A stretch of DNA of 50,593 nucleotides, from positions 1 to 50,593 of the forward strand of contig NZ_JANIHG010000009.1 of assembly GCF_024518575.1 (NCBI RefSeq), in the 5' to 3' direction. Positions 28,002-36,224 of this stretch are shown one piece after another. The translations under genes and the position numbers were made by a program. Positions within the stretch are counted from its first letter, which is position 1. Every line of letters starts with the position of its first letter. The DNA is from Methanothrix sp. GTDB lineage: Archaea > Halobacteriota > Methanosarcinia > Methanotrichales > Methanotrichaceae. The notes under the pieces were generated by a model. That model saw only the letters and a list, made by a program, of their open reading frames with translations, had not been told where the DNA came from and did no database searches.

Positions 28002-28937
28002 ATGAGATACTCTGTGGAATTGATCTCTCCAGATAGAAAGATCGAGCTCGCCGAGGAGTATGCGGATCAGGTTCTGTATGAGGTGAAGTCTGAGATATAC
28101 GGATGCTGCATAAAGCTTCTCACAGCAATGCGTGATGTGAAGAGCAGGTGGGAGGAGAGCTTCTACTTCATGTCCCAGAGCATCCGCTCTCACGGGCGGA
28201 TGTATGTTGTGAATGACCCAGGCGGGAAGAACCGCGTTATGTACGATCCCCAGTCTAAGACCGCATTTCTTGTGAATTTCGATTACTATGGATGGATAAA
28301 GTCGCTTGCTTTATCGCTCGCTGGAGACATCCTGGAGGATGAGCACGGTATCCACTCGGTGCATGGCGCATGCCTCGATCTAGATGGCAAGGGAATATGC
28401 ATCATCGGAGGCTCCGGCACAGGAAAGACGACTCACACCTACGGCCTTCTCAGGGATCCCAGGGTGCGGGTGGTATCGGACGACTGGTTCTTCGGAAGGA
28501 TCTACGGCAGAGACGTACTGGGCTACGGATCCGAGAAGAACTTCTACATAAGATCTGAGCTCTCCAGCATCTGGAAGGAGTTCTCCTGGCTTGTGGAGAG
28601 GGCTGAGCTCGATTCCATGGGGAGGGGTGTGGTCGACCTCAGGTGGGCCATAGGTAAGGGCAGGATACTCCCTCTCACCACGATACGGCATGTGTTCATA
28701 CTCAAACGGGATCATTCGGACGACCGGATCGCGCGTCTCTCTCCAGAGGATGCCCTCCAGATAGTCGAAAAAAACGGTTACTTCAACCCCCATCTGCTCG
28801 TCGATGGGGATCTCAAGAGGAGGATCCGGAGCGGGTTCTTCAGGGCGATGCTCTCGAGCTCATCTGTATGGGAGGTCAACACCACAGGAACGCCTGAGGA
28901 GACCCAGTCCATGATAAGAGATGCGATTGGCGTTTAG
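28002..28937 (+). CDS. HPr kinase-like P-loop protein
   Basis: Protein of 311 residues whose C-terminal half resembles the HPr kinase/phosphorylase C-terminal fold. HSVHGACLDLDGKGICIIGG leads into the P-loop GGSGTGKT at 136-143, and a Walker-B-like SDDW follows at 159-162. The N-terminal 100 residues are not recognised. Archaea of this type lack the HPr phosphotransferase system, so the substrate must differ; it might phosphorylate a small molecule or another protein (inference). AGGAGG lies just before ATG 28002. It stands alone between the tetraether synthase and AlaX genes. Confidence 0.7.
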   Translation: MRYSVELISPDRKIELAEEYADQVLYEVKSEIYGCCIKLLTAMRDVKSRWEESFYFMSQSIRSHGRMYVVNDPGGKNRVMYDPQSKTAFLVNFDYYGWIKSLALSLAGDILEDEHGIHSVHGACLDLDGKGICIIGGSGTGKTTHTYGLLRDPRVRVVSDDWFFGRIYGRDVLGYGSEKNFYIRSELSSIWKEFSWLVERAELDSMGRGVVDLRWAIGKGRILPLTTIRHVFILKRDHSDDRIARLSPEDALQIVEKNGYFNPHLLVDGDLKRRIRSGFFRAMLSSSSVWEVNTTGTPEETQSMIRDAIGV

Positions 28938-29072
28938 AGGTTCCTGTGTCTCTTTTTCTGCATCTCGATACCGATCATGACATTGTTTGATTGAGTGTTG
29001 ATCGCAGCATAAACTTCACAGAATCACACCAGAGGGAAACCGATATCTCCAACCTCCTGACATCTCATTATC

Positions 29073-29771
29073 ATGACAAATGCTCTTTATCAGGATGACA
29101 GCTACCTGCGCAGCTTTGATGCAATCGTCACCGATGTTGATGACTCCGGAGTGTACCTCGACAGGACTGCATTCTATCCGAGATCTGGCGGCCAGCCATC
29201 AGATTGGGGAATCCTGATCAGAGGCGATCAGGCCTTCAGAGTTGAAAGCGTGGAGCTGTCCGAGCGTGGCATATGCCATCGCGCTCATGGACTCTCTCCT
29301 GGAGATGAGGTCAGGGGTGAAATAGATTGGGAGAGGAGGTACAGGATCATGCGGAGCCATACAGCGTGCCATATCCTGAGCGCGGTGATATTCAGGGAGA
29401 CCGGAGCGCTGATAACCGGAAACCAGATCGACATTGACAGGTCCAGGGTTGACTTCAGCCTCGAGGCATTTGACAGAAGCATGATTGAGACGTACGTGGG
29501 AATGGCAAACGATCTCATAAAAGAGGGCCACCCAGTGAGGGTGAGGGTTCTGAGTAGAGATGAGGCGATGGGGATCCCGGATCTCGTAAGGCTGGCCATG
29601 AACGTTCCGGAGCGGGAGAGCGTGAGGGTAATAGAGATCGAGGGTGTGGATCTCCAGGCATGCGGTGGCACACATGTCAGGAACACCTCAGAGATCGGGG
29701 AGATGAGGCTCGTTAAGGCGGAGAACAAGGGGAAGAGCAACAGAAGGGTGTACTTCGAGCTGGTGGGATGA
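29073..29771 (+). CDS. alaX: Alanyl-tRNA editing protein AlaX
   Basis: Free-standing editing domain that removes serine or glycine wrongly attached to tRNA-Ala. The 232 residues carry the zinc ligands H96 and H100 (SHTACH) and C197 and H201 (ACGGTH). FYPRSGGQPSDWG at 35-47 is the conserved N-terminal AlaX block. The length fits the mid-size AlaX-M class. The last four bases are shared with the next gene's ATG (ATGA), implying coupled translation with a methanogenesis marker protein, a pairing with no obvious functional reason. Confidence 0.93.
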   Translation: MTNALYQDDSYLRSFDAIVTDVDDSGVYLDRTAFYPRSGGQPSDWGILIRGDQAFRVESVELSERGICHRAHGLSPGDEVRGEIDWERRYRIMRSHTACHILSAVIFRETGALITGNQIDIDRSRVDFSLEAFDRSMIETYVGMANDLIKEGHPVRVRVLSRDEAMGIPDLVRLAMNVPERESVRVIEIEGVDLQACGGTHVRNTSEIGEMRLVKAENKGKSNRRVYFELVG

Positions 29772-30613
29772 TGCACATAATGGAGCTTCTCGGGAGATGC
29801 AGGGTCAAGGTGAAGGACGAGAAGGTGGTTGAGGCCACAGAGCCGCTCATAGAGTGGTGCCCTCTTTTCGACAAGGTTCGTGGGATAAAGAAGATAACAT
29901 CCGAGGCGGCTGCCAGGAATGCCGAGTTCCGCATAAGAGAGCACGGGATGTTCACGCCCAGGCGGAAACTCGAGATGAAGACTTTCGTGAGCTTTGGTGC
30001 CTCTGAGACGCTGATGACAGGCATCTCCAGGGGGCTCATCGAGGCAGCGGTCACGGTTTGTGATGGGGCAGGCACAGTGGTATCCGACTCGCCCTCGCTC
30101 GTTCAGGGTATGGGCGGCTGGATCTCTGGGCTTCTGGAGACCGAGCCGATACCGGAGGTTATAGAATACATCGAGCGGAAGGGCGGCACAGTGCTCTCTC
30201 CCAGGGATGCAAAGATCGATCAGGTGGAGGGCGCGAGAATCGCTGCGCAGAGGTACAAGAGGTTCGCTGTCACAGTCGCAGATGCGGAAACTGCATTCGA
30301 GCTGAGAAAGCTGGAGCAGGAGACAGGCTGCAGGATACTGATTGTGGGGGTACATCTTACTGGCATATCCAGGGATGATGCCGAACGGCTTCTCTCCGCT
30401 GCTGATATAGTGACGGGCTGCGCCTCAAAGCACATACGGGATCTCGTAAAACCTCTCGTGCAGGTTGGAACCGCGGTGCCCCTCTTCGGCCTGACCCAGT
30501 GGGGCAAGGAGCTTCTTGTGGAGCGCGCAAAGGACGTTGAGCAGCCCATACTCATAAACACAATGCCCCTGCCGGTACTGCCGGAGCATAAGCAGCCCAG
30601 GCCCCTGATCTGA
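29768..30613 (+). CDS. Methanogenesis marker protein 8 (DUF2099)
   Basis: Protein found essentially only in methanogens and relatives; function unsettled. The 281 residues contain the family blocks LIEWCPLFDKVRGIKKIT, REHGMFTPRRKLEMKTFVSFGASE, VVSDSPSLVQGMGGWISGLLE and DIVTGCASKHIRDL. The start overlaps the AlaX stop as ATGA; a second ATG one codon later is also possible. It is one of the strongest methanogen markers in the window. Confidence 0.9.
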   Translation: MMHIMELLGRCRVKVKDEKVVEATEPLIEWCPLFDKVRGIKKITSEAAARNAEFRIREHGMFTPRRKLEMKTFVSFGASETLMTGISRGLIEAAVTVCDGAGTVVSDSPSLVQGMGGWISGLLETEPIPEVIEYIERKGGTVLSPRDAKIDQVEGARIAAQRYKRFAVTVADAETAFELRKLEQETGCRILIVGVHLTGISRDDAERLLSAADIVTGCASKHIRDLVKPLVQVGTAVPLFGLTQWGKELLVERAKDVEQPILINTMPLPVLPEHKQPRPLI

Positions 30614-30744
30614 CAGGAGATCATGGCCCAGATCACAGTGCATCTGAGCCCTGCACCCCAGCCTGGAGCATCGGATGCGTCTTTGTCAGGCCTTCGCCGA
30701 AGCGGGAAGAGCGGGGTGAGTCCCTTCGGGGGGAAAAGGCCACT

Positions 30745-31866
30745 TCACCCTTCAACTCTGGCTATCACCTCTGCAGGATCGTACCTCAGGCGTATGATCC
30801 TGCTCCTACCCCGCATCCCGGAGCCTGTGAATCTTGTTTCTACAAGCTTCAGAGCCTCAAGCCTCTTCAGGGTCTCGTAAAACTTCGTGTAGCCCGCCTC
30901 TGCGAACTCCTGATAGATGCGGTACAGCTCCCCGGATTGCGCTTTGCCTTCGGGCTGCTCTGCGATGATCCTCAGCAGAGTACGCTCGTCCCTGCTCAGA
31001 GATCTGATCGCGTGCTCTAGATGCAGAAATCTGGAGCTTCTGAACGCTTTTCTCACATCCTCCTCTGATATGCTCCTGGATGCTCTTCTCTCTGCTTCCA
31101 TTCCGGCGCGCTTGAGCAGGTCTATTCCCACCCTGAGATCGCCGGATTCTGCGGTGAGATCCACCACAAGATCAAGAACGTCCTGAGATAAAACACCTTG
31201 ATGAAGTCCGAGCTGTGCCCTCCGAGAGAGTATCGCGAATATCTCATCTCTTCTGTACGGTGGAAACAGTATCTCCTCCGGTCTGAAGACGGACTCAACC
31301 CTGGGATCAAGGATGTATTTCATGTATGGCTCGCTGTGTGCAGCTATCACACCTGCCCTGAATCCGGGCAGCGACTCATGAGATCGGAGAAGGGTATAAA
31401 GGATGTGATCGATCTCTTTCTCAGAGAAGAGATAGCTGACATCATCCAGAGCCACGATCAGAACGATCTCCCGGGATGAGAGCTCTTTTGCTATTTTATC
31501 GAAGAGGCGCTGAAAGGAGATGCCGCTGGCGGGAGGGGAGATGCCGAAGACCTTTCTGTATATCTTCGAGAAGATGCCGTATCGTGTCCCGTCTATCTGG
31601 CAGTTTATATGGACGGTGATCACGCTTCGTGTATGCTTCTCTATCTCCTCGAACAGCTTTATTATCGCGGTGGTCTTGCCGGTGCCGGGGGGGCCCAGGC
31701 AGAGTGCGTTCACAGGCCTGGCTCCACGAATGGCAGGCCGCACGCAGAACCTGAGGCTCTTCATCTGAGCCTCTCTGTGATCGAAATGCTCCGGCACATA
31801 ATCCAGCTCAAAAACCTCAGGGTCCTTGAAGAGCGTCTCATCCCAGAGAAGCATGTCATCTTTCAT
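30745..31866 (-). CDS. cdc6: Orc1/Cdc6-type replication initiator
   Basis: AAA+ ATPase with a C-terminal winged helix; archaeal members bind origin (ORB) DNA and load MCM. Walker A GPPGTGKT lies near residues 58-65. The Walker B region reads VALDDVSYL, where the catalytic Glu of the usual DE pair is Asp. The winged helix near the C-terminus includes GYTKFYETLKRLEALKLVE. The frame also opens at TTG 31875, three codons upstream. ATG 31866 is preferred because the TATA element at 31894-31904 gives a transcript start near 31873. It is divergent from the Hfq-like gene. The altered Walker B suggests the secondary Cdc6 type rather than the main Orc1. Confidence 0.9.
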   Translation of the reverse strand: MKDDMLLWDETLFKDPEVFELDYVPEHFDHREAQMKSLRFCVRPAIRGARPVNALCLGPPGTGKTTAIIKLFEEIEKHTRSVITVHINCQIDGTRYGIFSKIYRKVFGISPPASGISFQRLFDKIAKELSSREIVLIVALDDVSYLFSEKEIDHILYTLLRSHESLPGFRAGVIAAHSEPYMKYILDPRVESVFRPEEILFPPYRRDEIFAILSRRAQLGLHQGVLSQDVLDLVVDLTAESGDLRVGIDLLKRAGMEAERRASRSISEEDVRKAFRSSRFLHLEHAIRSLSRDERTLLRIIAEQPEGKAQSGELYRIYQEFAEAGYTKFYETLKRLEALKLVETRFTGSGMRGRSRIIRLRYDPAEVIARVEG

Positions 31867-31893
31867 CGGCTTCAATCCACTATTCTAGAACAA

Positions 31894-31904
31894 CTATATA
31901 TATG
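31894..31904. promoter_or_regulatory. Near-palindromic TATA element between cdc6 and the Hfq-like gene
   Basis: CTATATATATG is the only TATA-like element between these divergent genes. On the plus strand it predicts a start near 31925, just before the AAGGAGGGA ribosome binding site at 31929-31937. On the minus strand it predicts a start near 31873. Confidence 0.55.
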
Positions 31905-32183
31905 TCTGTGCATCGAAAGAGTTCTACAAAGGAGGGAGTATATACGACGGACACGCAGGCTGGAGCGCAGGAGCATGAGGAAGCAAAGACAAAGATGCCG
32001 CAGTTCCTGCCGAAGCTTAGGGGCCAGCAGGTAATGGTAAGGATGAACGATGGCAGGCCGCTGAGTGGCAAGCTTGTCTCGTTCAACGCATACGAGATAG
32101 TGCTCGATGCAGGGCCCAGGACATATCTGCTCTTCAAGCACGCCATTGCCAGCATAGAGGTTCCAAAGGGAATCCTAGACTGA
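31902..32183 (+). CDS. Hfq-like Sm (LSM) RNA-binding protein
   Basis: Sm-fold protein. The Sm1-like part is LRGQQVMVRMNDGRPLSGKLVSFNAYEIVL (39-68, split here only for description) and the Sm2-like part is YLLFKHAIASI (75-85). The KHA core in Sm2 is characteristic of Hfq rather than of most archaeal SmAPs; it lines the RNA-binding pore. A charged, disordered tail of about 30 residues precedes the fold. The start is unclear: ATG 31902 lies inside the TATA element, a strong AAGGAGGGA at 31929-31937 is followed in frame only by TAT-ACG-ACG, and the next ATG is 31995 (63 residues), directly before the fold. Confidence 0.8.
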   Translation: MSVHRKSSTKEGVYTTDTQAGAQEHEEAKTKMPQFLPKLRGQQVMVRMNDGRPLSGKLVSFNAYEIVLDAGPRTYLLFKHAIASIEVPKGILD

Positions 32184-32486
32184 GATGCCTGGGAACATCG
32201 TCCACGGTATGCAGCTGAAGATCAGAGCTAGCGGTTATAATCTCAGGGCTTCAGAGAACTTGCAGTGCTGTGTTGAATAATTAAGAGCTCTAAGGTCGAG
32301 AGCTATCGATTTTTACTAGGATTGCAATTCGTATGAATCCAGCCTATGCTATCGGATTCTCAAACAGTATTCAACACAGCAAGCTTTTGGAAACATTTTT
32401 ATAGACGAAGGAAGGAAGCAACCTGTCGGCTCTCATCGGGCCGTGCGTTCGAATTGCAGGAACTGTTGTAAAGAGGGTGTCTTGGA
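32184..32486 (+). promoter_or_regulatory. Space before the GltB-like gene: copy A plus promoter
   Basis: Apart from copy A this 303-bp gap holds a TATA-like ATTTTTATAG near 32395-32404. About 60 nt of leader follow, with AGAGGGTG before ATG 32487. No other gene is seen. Confidence 0.5.
32266..32381. mobile_element. Small inverted-repeat element (MITE-like), copy A
   Basis: 116-bp element with 14-bp perfect terminal inverted repeats TGCTGTGTTGAATA and TATTCAACACAGCA. The interior is non-coding. It is nearly identical to copy B at 50,129 (about six differences). It sits about 15 bp upstream of the TATA-like ATTTTTATAG that precedes the GltB-like gene, so it replaces the normal upstream promoter sequence. 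Confidence 0.85.
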
Positions 32487-34085
32487 ATGAACCTTAGAAG
32501 GCCGAATGCCAATGAGGCCACAGGGACGTTCAACCGCTCGCGGGATGTCGTCCCGATGTCTGGCATATGCAGCAGGTGCGTGGATGGATGCAGAGGCGGC
32601 TGTGAGACCTGGCTCTCATCGTTCAGAGGAAGAGAGGTGCTCTATCCAGGTCCTTTTGGGGAGGTGACTGCGGGAGCCGATAAGAACTATCCTGTGGATT
32701 ACTCGCATCTGAACATACAGGGTTACGCTGTCGGTGCTTACGGTCTCCCTGAGGGAGTCGAGCCGGATCCGGACACCGCGCTCTTCCCGAATGTCAATAC
32801 AGAGACCGAGTACGGCTGGACCAGGAAGGTGAGGATGAGAGTGCCGATATTCACCGGTGCTCTTGGCTCCACCGAGATAGCCAGGAAGAACTGGGAGCAT
32901 TTCGCAATAGGCGCAGCCATATCCGGAATAACTCTTGTCTGTGGAGAGAACGTCTGCGGCGTCGATCCGGAGCTTGTACTTGGAAGCGACAACAAGGTCA
33001 AAAGGTCTCCTGAGATGGACAGGAGGATAGAGACTTACAGGAGGTTCCACGAAGGCTATGGCGAGATCCTGGTGCAGATGAATGTGGAGGACACGCGCCT
33101 GGGCGTTGCCGAGTACGTCTCATCGAAACACAACCTTGAGACCATAGAGCTCAAGTGGGGGCAGGGCGCGAAGTGCATCGGCGGCGAGATAAGGGTGCCT
33201 TCGCTGGAGAGGGCGCTTGTGCTCAAGAGAAGAGGTTATGTTGTGCAGCCAGATCCGGAGGATCCGGCGATCCAGGCAGCATTCAAGGAGGGCGGAATAA
33301 AGGAGTTCGAGCGCCATTCGCGCCTGGGATTCGTTACAAAGGAGGGATTCCTCAGAGAGGTCGACCGTCTCAGAGATCTCGGCTTCAAGCGGATCACGCT
33401 CAAGACCGGCGCTTACTCCATGGTTGAGCTCGCGATGGCCATAAGGTTCGGCGCCGAGGCGCATCTGGATCTCATCACAATAGACGGAGCTCCGGGCGGC
33501 ACCGGAATGAGCCCATGGCCGATGATGAACGAGTGGGGAATACCCACGTTCTATCTGGAGGCTCTTGCGTACGAGTTCTGCGAGCGGTTATCAAGGCGGG
33601 GCATGCGCGTCCCTGATATAGCGATGGCAGGCGGATTCTCAACAGAAGACGGTGTGTTCAAGGCGATTGCGATGGGCAGCCCTTACGTGAAGGCGGTCTG
33701 CATGGGAAGGGCCCTGATGATCCCTGGCATGGTCGGGAAGAACATCCAGAAGTGGCTTGAGACAGGGGATCTGCCAAAGACCGTGGCGAAGTACGGGCAG
33801 CGGCCTGAGGAGATATTCGTGAGCTATGAGGAGCTCAGGGCCAAGTACGGAGAGGATATCAAGAACATACCGCTTGGCGCTGTCGCGATCTACACCTACT
33901 GCCAGAAGTTCAGGACCGGTCTGCAGCAGCTCATGGCAGGCTCGAGGAACTTCAGCATCTCCTCGATATCGAGAAAGGACCTCATGGCGCTCACAGAGGA
34001 TGCCGCCAGGATCTCTGGCATACCCTATGTCATGGATGCGTACAGGGATAAAGCCCTGGAGATCCTCGACTGGATGGGAGAGTGA
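32487..34085 (+). CDS. gltB: FMN-dependent glutamate synthase large-subunit-like protein (archaeal GltB type)
   Basis: Central FMN domain of glutamate synthase without the amidotransferase domain, 532 residues. FMN and substrate-channel blocks include IELKWGQGAKCIGGEI, LDLITIDGAPGGTGMSPWPM, PDIAMAGGFSTEDGVFKAIAMG and the adjoining phosphate-binding AVCMGRALMIPGMVG. An N-terminal cysteine set C28, C31, C35, C39 (ICSRCVDGCRGGC) could bind an extra Fe-S cluster. The NAD(P)H-type partner is not adjacent: the GltA-like flavoprotein is 29 kb away. Electrons may instead come from ferredoxin (inference). Confidence 0.87.
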   Translation: MNLRRPNANEATGTFNRSRDVVPMSGICSRCVDGCRGGCETWLSSFRGREVLYPGPFGEVTAGADKNYPVDYSHLNIQGYAVGAYGLPEGVEPDPDTALFPNVNTETEYGWTRKVRMRVPIFTGALGSTEIARKNWEHFAIGAAISGITLVCGENVCGVDPELVLGSDNKVKRSPEMDRRIETYRRFHEGYGEILVQMNVEDTRLGVAEYVSSKHNLETIELKWGQGAKCIGGEIRVPSLERALVLKRRGYVVQPDPEDPAIQAAFKEGGIKEFERHSRLGFVTKEGFLREVDRLRDLGFKRITLKTGAYSMVELAMAIRFGAEAHLDLITIDGAPGGTGMSPWPMMNEWGIPTFYLEALAYEFCERLSRRGMRVPDIAMAGGFSTEDGVFKAIAMGSPYVKAVCMGRALMIPGMVGKNIQKWLETGDLPKTVAKYGQRPEEIFVSYEELRAKYGEDIKNIPLGAVAIYTYCQKFRTGLQQLMAGSRNFSISSISRKDLMALTEDAARISGIPYVMDAYRDKALEILDWMGE

Positions 34086-34286
34086 GAACCTCCCAGCGTT
34101 CTTTTTTGCGTTCTGCTTGTCAACGTCTGGCTTCTGGGACCAATCATTCATTCGCGGCAGCGCATGGCAGAACCAATGCCGTTGCAGGCAAATTGTCAGT
34201 GGATACGAGCGACAGCAGATTCTTTGCGCTTCTGAAACTCATCTATCAGCAAAAGCATTATCAAACCCCTGTTTGACCTAGGTATA

Positions 34287-35204
34287 ATGAACCGCAAGCT
34301 TTTGATGAAGGGCAAGGTGAAGGAGGCATACGATCTCGGCTCACAGCTGGAGTTCCAGTTCACCGATAACATCTCGGTCTTCGACAAGATCATACCGACA
34401 AAGATACCCCACAAGGGAGAGACGCTCTGCAGAGAGGGCGTCTTCTGGTTCGAGCGCGCTGAGCGGATGGGAATAAGGAACCATTTCATCAGATACCTCC
34501 CGCCAGCCGGGATGATTGTGAGGAAGGTCAGCATAGTGCCGCCGGAGCGTATAACCAGTGAGACGAAAGGACATCTGATACCGCTGGAGTTCATATGCAG
34601 ATGGTATGTTGCAGGCTCGCTCTTCGACCGGCTCGAGTCGGGAGAGATGGAGCCGGAGGCTCTTGGATTTCCGCGGGGGAGAAGGGTCTCCTATGCAGAG
34701 CAGCTGCCAGAGCCCTACATAGAGGTCTCCACGAAGCTTGAGAAGACCGACAGGCTTCTGAGCAGGGACGAAGCGCTGGATCTGGCGAGGCTCAGCCCAG
34801 AGGAGTTCGAGGAGATCGAGGAGACGATAATCAGGATAGATGAGGATATCAGGAGATGCGTGGAGCCCAGGGGTCTCATACATGTGGATGGAAAGAAGGA
34901 GTTCGCCTTCGATGAGAACAGGGAGATCATGGTGGTGGATGTATACGGCACAGCAGATGAGGACAGGTTCTGGGATAAAGCCCTTTACGAGGAGGGCAAT
35001 TACGTCGATCTGAGCAAGGAGTATGTGCGGAAGTACTACAGGCAGATCGGCTACAGGGATTTACTGTACAAAGCTCGAGGCTCGAAGGTGCCGGAGCCGG
35101 ATATTCCGCCCCTGCCAGATGAGATCGTGCGCAAGACTAGTGAGATTTACATCCAGCTCTATGAGAGGATCACGGGCGAGAGGTTCGTGCCAGCAGGCAC
35201 ATGA
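34287..35204 (+). CDS. purC: Phosphoribosylaminoimidazole-succinocarboxamide synthase
   Basis: Purine pathway ligase that joins CAIR to aspartate with ATP. The 305 residues start with KGKVKEAYDLGSQLEFQFTDNIS, the ATP-binding region. IPLEFICRWYVAGSLFDRLESG and EPYIEVSTKLEKTDRLLS are the family blocks. The acidic C-terminal part has FAFDENREIMVVDVYGTADEDRFWD. The archaeal length is slightly longer than the bacterial enzyme. It is a single gene, not in a purine operon. Confidence 0.94.
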   Translation: MNRKLLMKGKVKEAYDLGSQLEFQFTDNISVFDKIIPTKIPHKGETLCREGVFWFERAERMGIRNHFIRYLPPAGMIVRKVSIVPPERITSETKGHLIPLEFICRWYVAGSLFDRLESGEMEPEALGFPRGRRVSYAEQLPEPYIEVSTKLEKTDRLLSRDEALDLARLSPEEFEEIEETIIRIDEDIRRCVEPRGLIHVDGKKEFAFDENREIMVVDVYGTADEDRFWDKALYEEGNYVDLSKEYVRKYYRQIGYRDLLYKARGSKVPEPDIPPLPDEIVRKTSEIYIQLYERITGERFVPAGT

Positions 35205-35340
35205 TCCCTCTTTTGTATCTCTTTGAAGAAACGCTCCAGGCCATCTGGTGATGAACGCGCCAGCAATATGCCTGCACGGCCGCAAAATTGGAGATGCAGG
35301 ATTGAACTTCTGTATCCTGAAAGGTCATGCATGTGGTCTC

Positions 35341-35991
35341 TCAGTTGGACCTCTGGAGAAGCACATCGTACAGCTTCTCCCAGTTGAGGGTTGTCGCGAC
35401 GCAGCCTGCTGTGGTGAGAGAAACGCCTATGGCCGGTATTCCATGGCTGTGGCAGAGTATGAGCCCCTCCTTTATCTCCATCTCGCATCCCACGCCGACT
35501 ATGCCCTTTGGATGGTACCTCTGAATGATGCGCTTTATAAAACTCGATCCCGGAACGACAAAGAACCTGTAACCTCTTGATTCGGCGAGCCTTTTCGCCT
35601 CCCCTATGCCGCACCTGCCGCATCCCACGCATATTATCCCTTCTGGCGTGAGCTTTGCAGGGCAATCGATGGATCGCAGGCACTGGGGCATGAAGACGAA
35701 CCTCTCCTCTACGGGCGTGGCATAGAACTTGCCTCTGTTGATGTAGTTCATCAGAGATATCCCGACGTCGTCCACGATCTTATCGTCTGCACGGGCCAGC
35801 CAGAATATCGCCTTGACGAAGCTCTCCAGAAGGCTTATGCCTATGAGCATCGGCCTGGCCAGGAAATACCTTCCCGTCTTGAAGGAGATGCCGACGAGCA
35901 GCGCGATGATGAGCGAGAGGAGAAATGAGATTATAACAGCAAGCACCACTGCTTTTCCGACAAACAGGTAGACCTGATCGACGTAATTCAT
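35341..35991 (-). CDS. DUF116 membrane protein with cysteine cluster
   Basis: Protein of 216 residues of unknown role. One hydrophobic segment near residues 12-36 anchors it. The soluble part has CLRSIDCPAKLTPEGIICVGCGRCGIGEA, a run of cysteines that could bind an Fe-S cluster or zinc, then VVPGSSFIKRIIQRYHPKGIVGVGC and GVSLTTAGCVATTLNWEKLYDVL, all typical of DUF116. A TATA-like AGATTAATATC lies upstream of ATG 35991. It stands alone. Confidence 0.85.
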   Translation of the reverse strand: MNYVDQVYLFVGKAVVLAVIISFLLSLIIALLVGISFKTGRYFLARPMLIGISLLESFVKAIFWLARADDKIVDDVGISLMNYINRGKFYATPVEERFVFMPQCLRSIDCPAKLTPEGIICVGCGRCGIGEAKRLAESRGYRFFVVPGSSFIKRIIQRYHPKGIVGVGCEMEIKEGLILCHSHGIPAIGVSLTTAGCVATTLNWEKLYDVLLQRSN

Positions 35992-36224
35992 CGGGCAAGT
36001 CTTGGATATCGATGATATTAATCTTACTTCGAACGAATTCGAAAGACAGCCCTTGCGGCCTCACATTATTTCAAACGTTCCATCATAATCTGTATTTGCG
36101 GTATCGCTTCGCCCTTTTATCCATGAAGTCGTATTAAAATTGGATAAGAATGCAATAGCAGATCCTGCAGTGTCGCTGGGTTCTGAGACTCCCGGGCTGC
36201 CTCTCGGGAGCGGCTGTTCTGAGT

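Noticed and set aside
30670-30745. GC-rich stretch with TCCCTTCGGGGGGA as a riboswitch or origin element
   Set aside because: Reads best as a weak hairpin between the convergent ends of marker 8 and cdc6; no ORB-like sequence.
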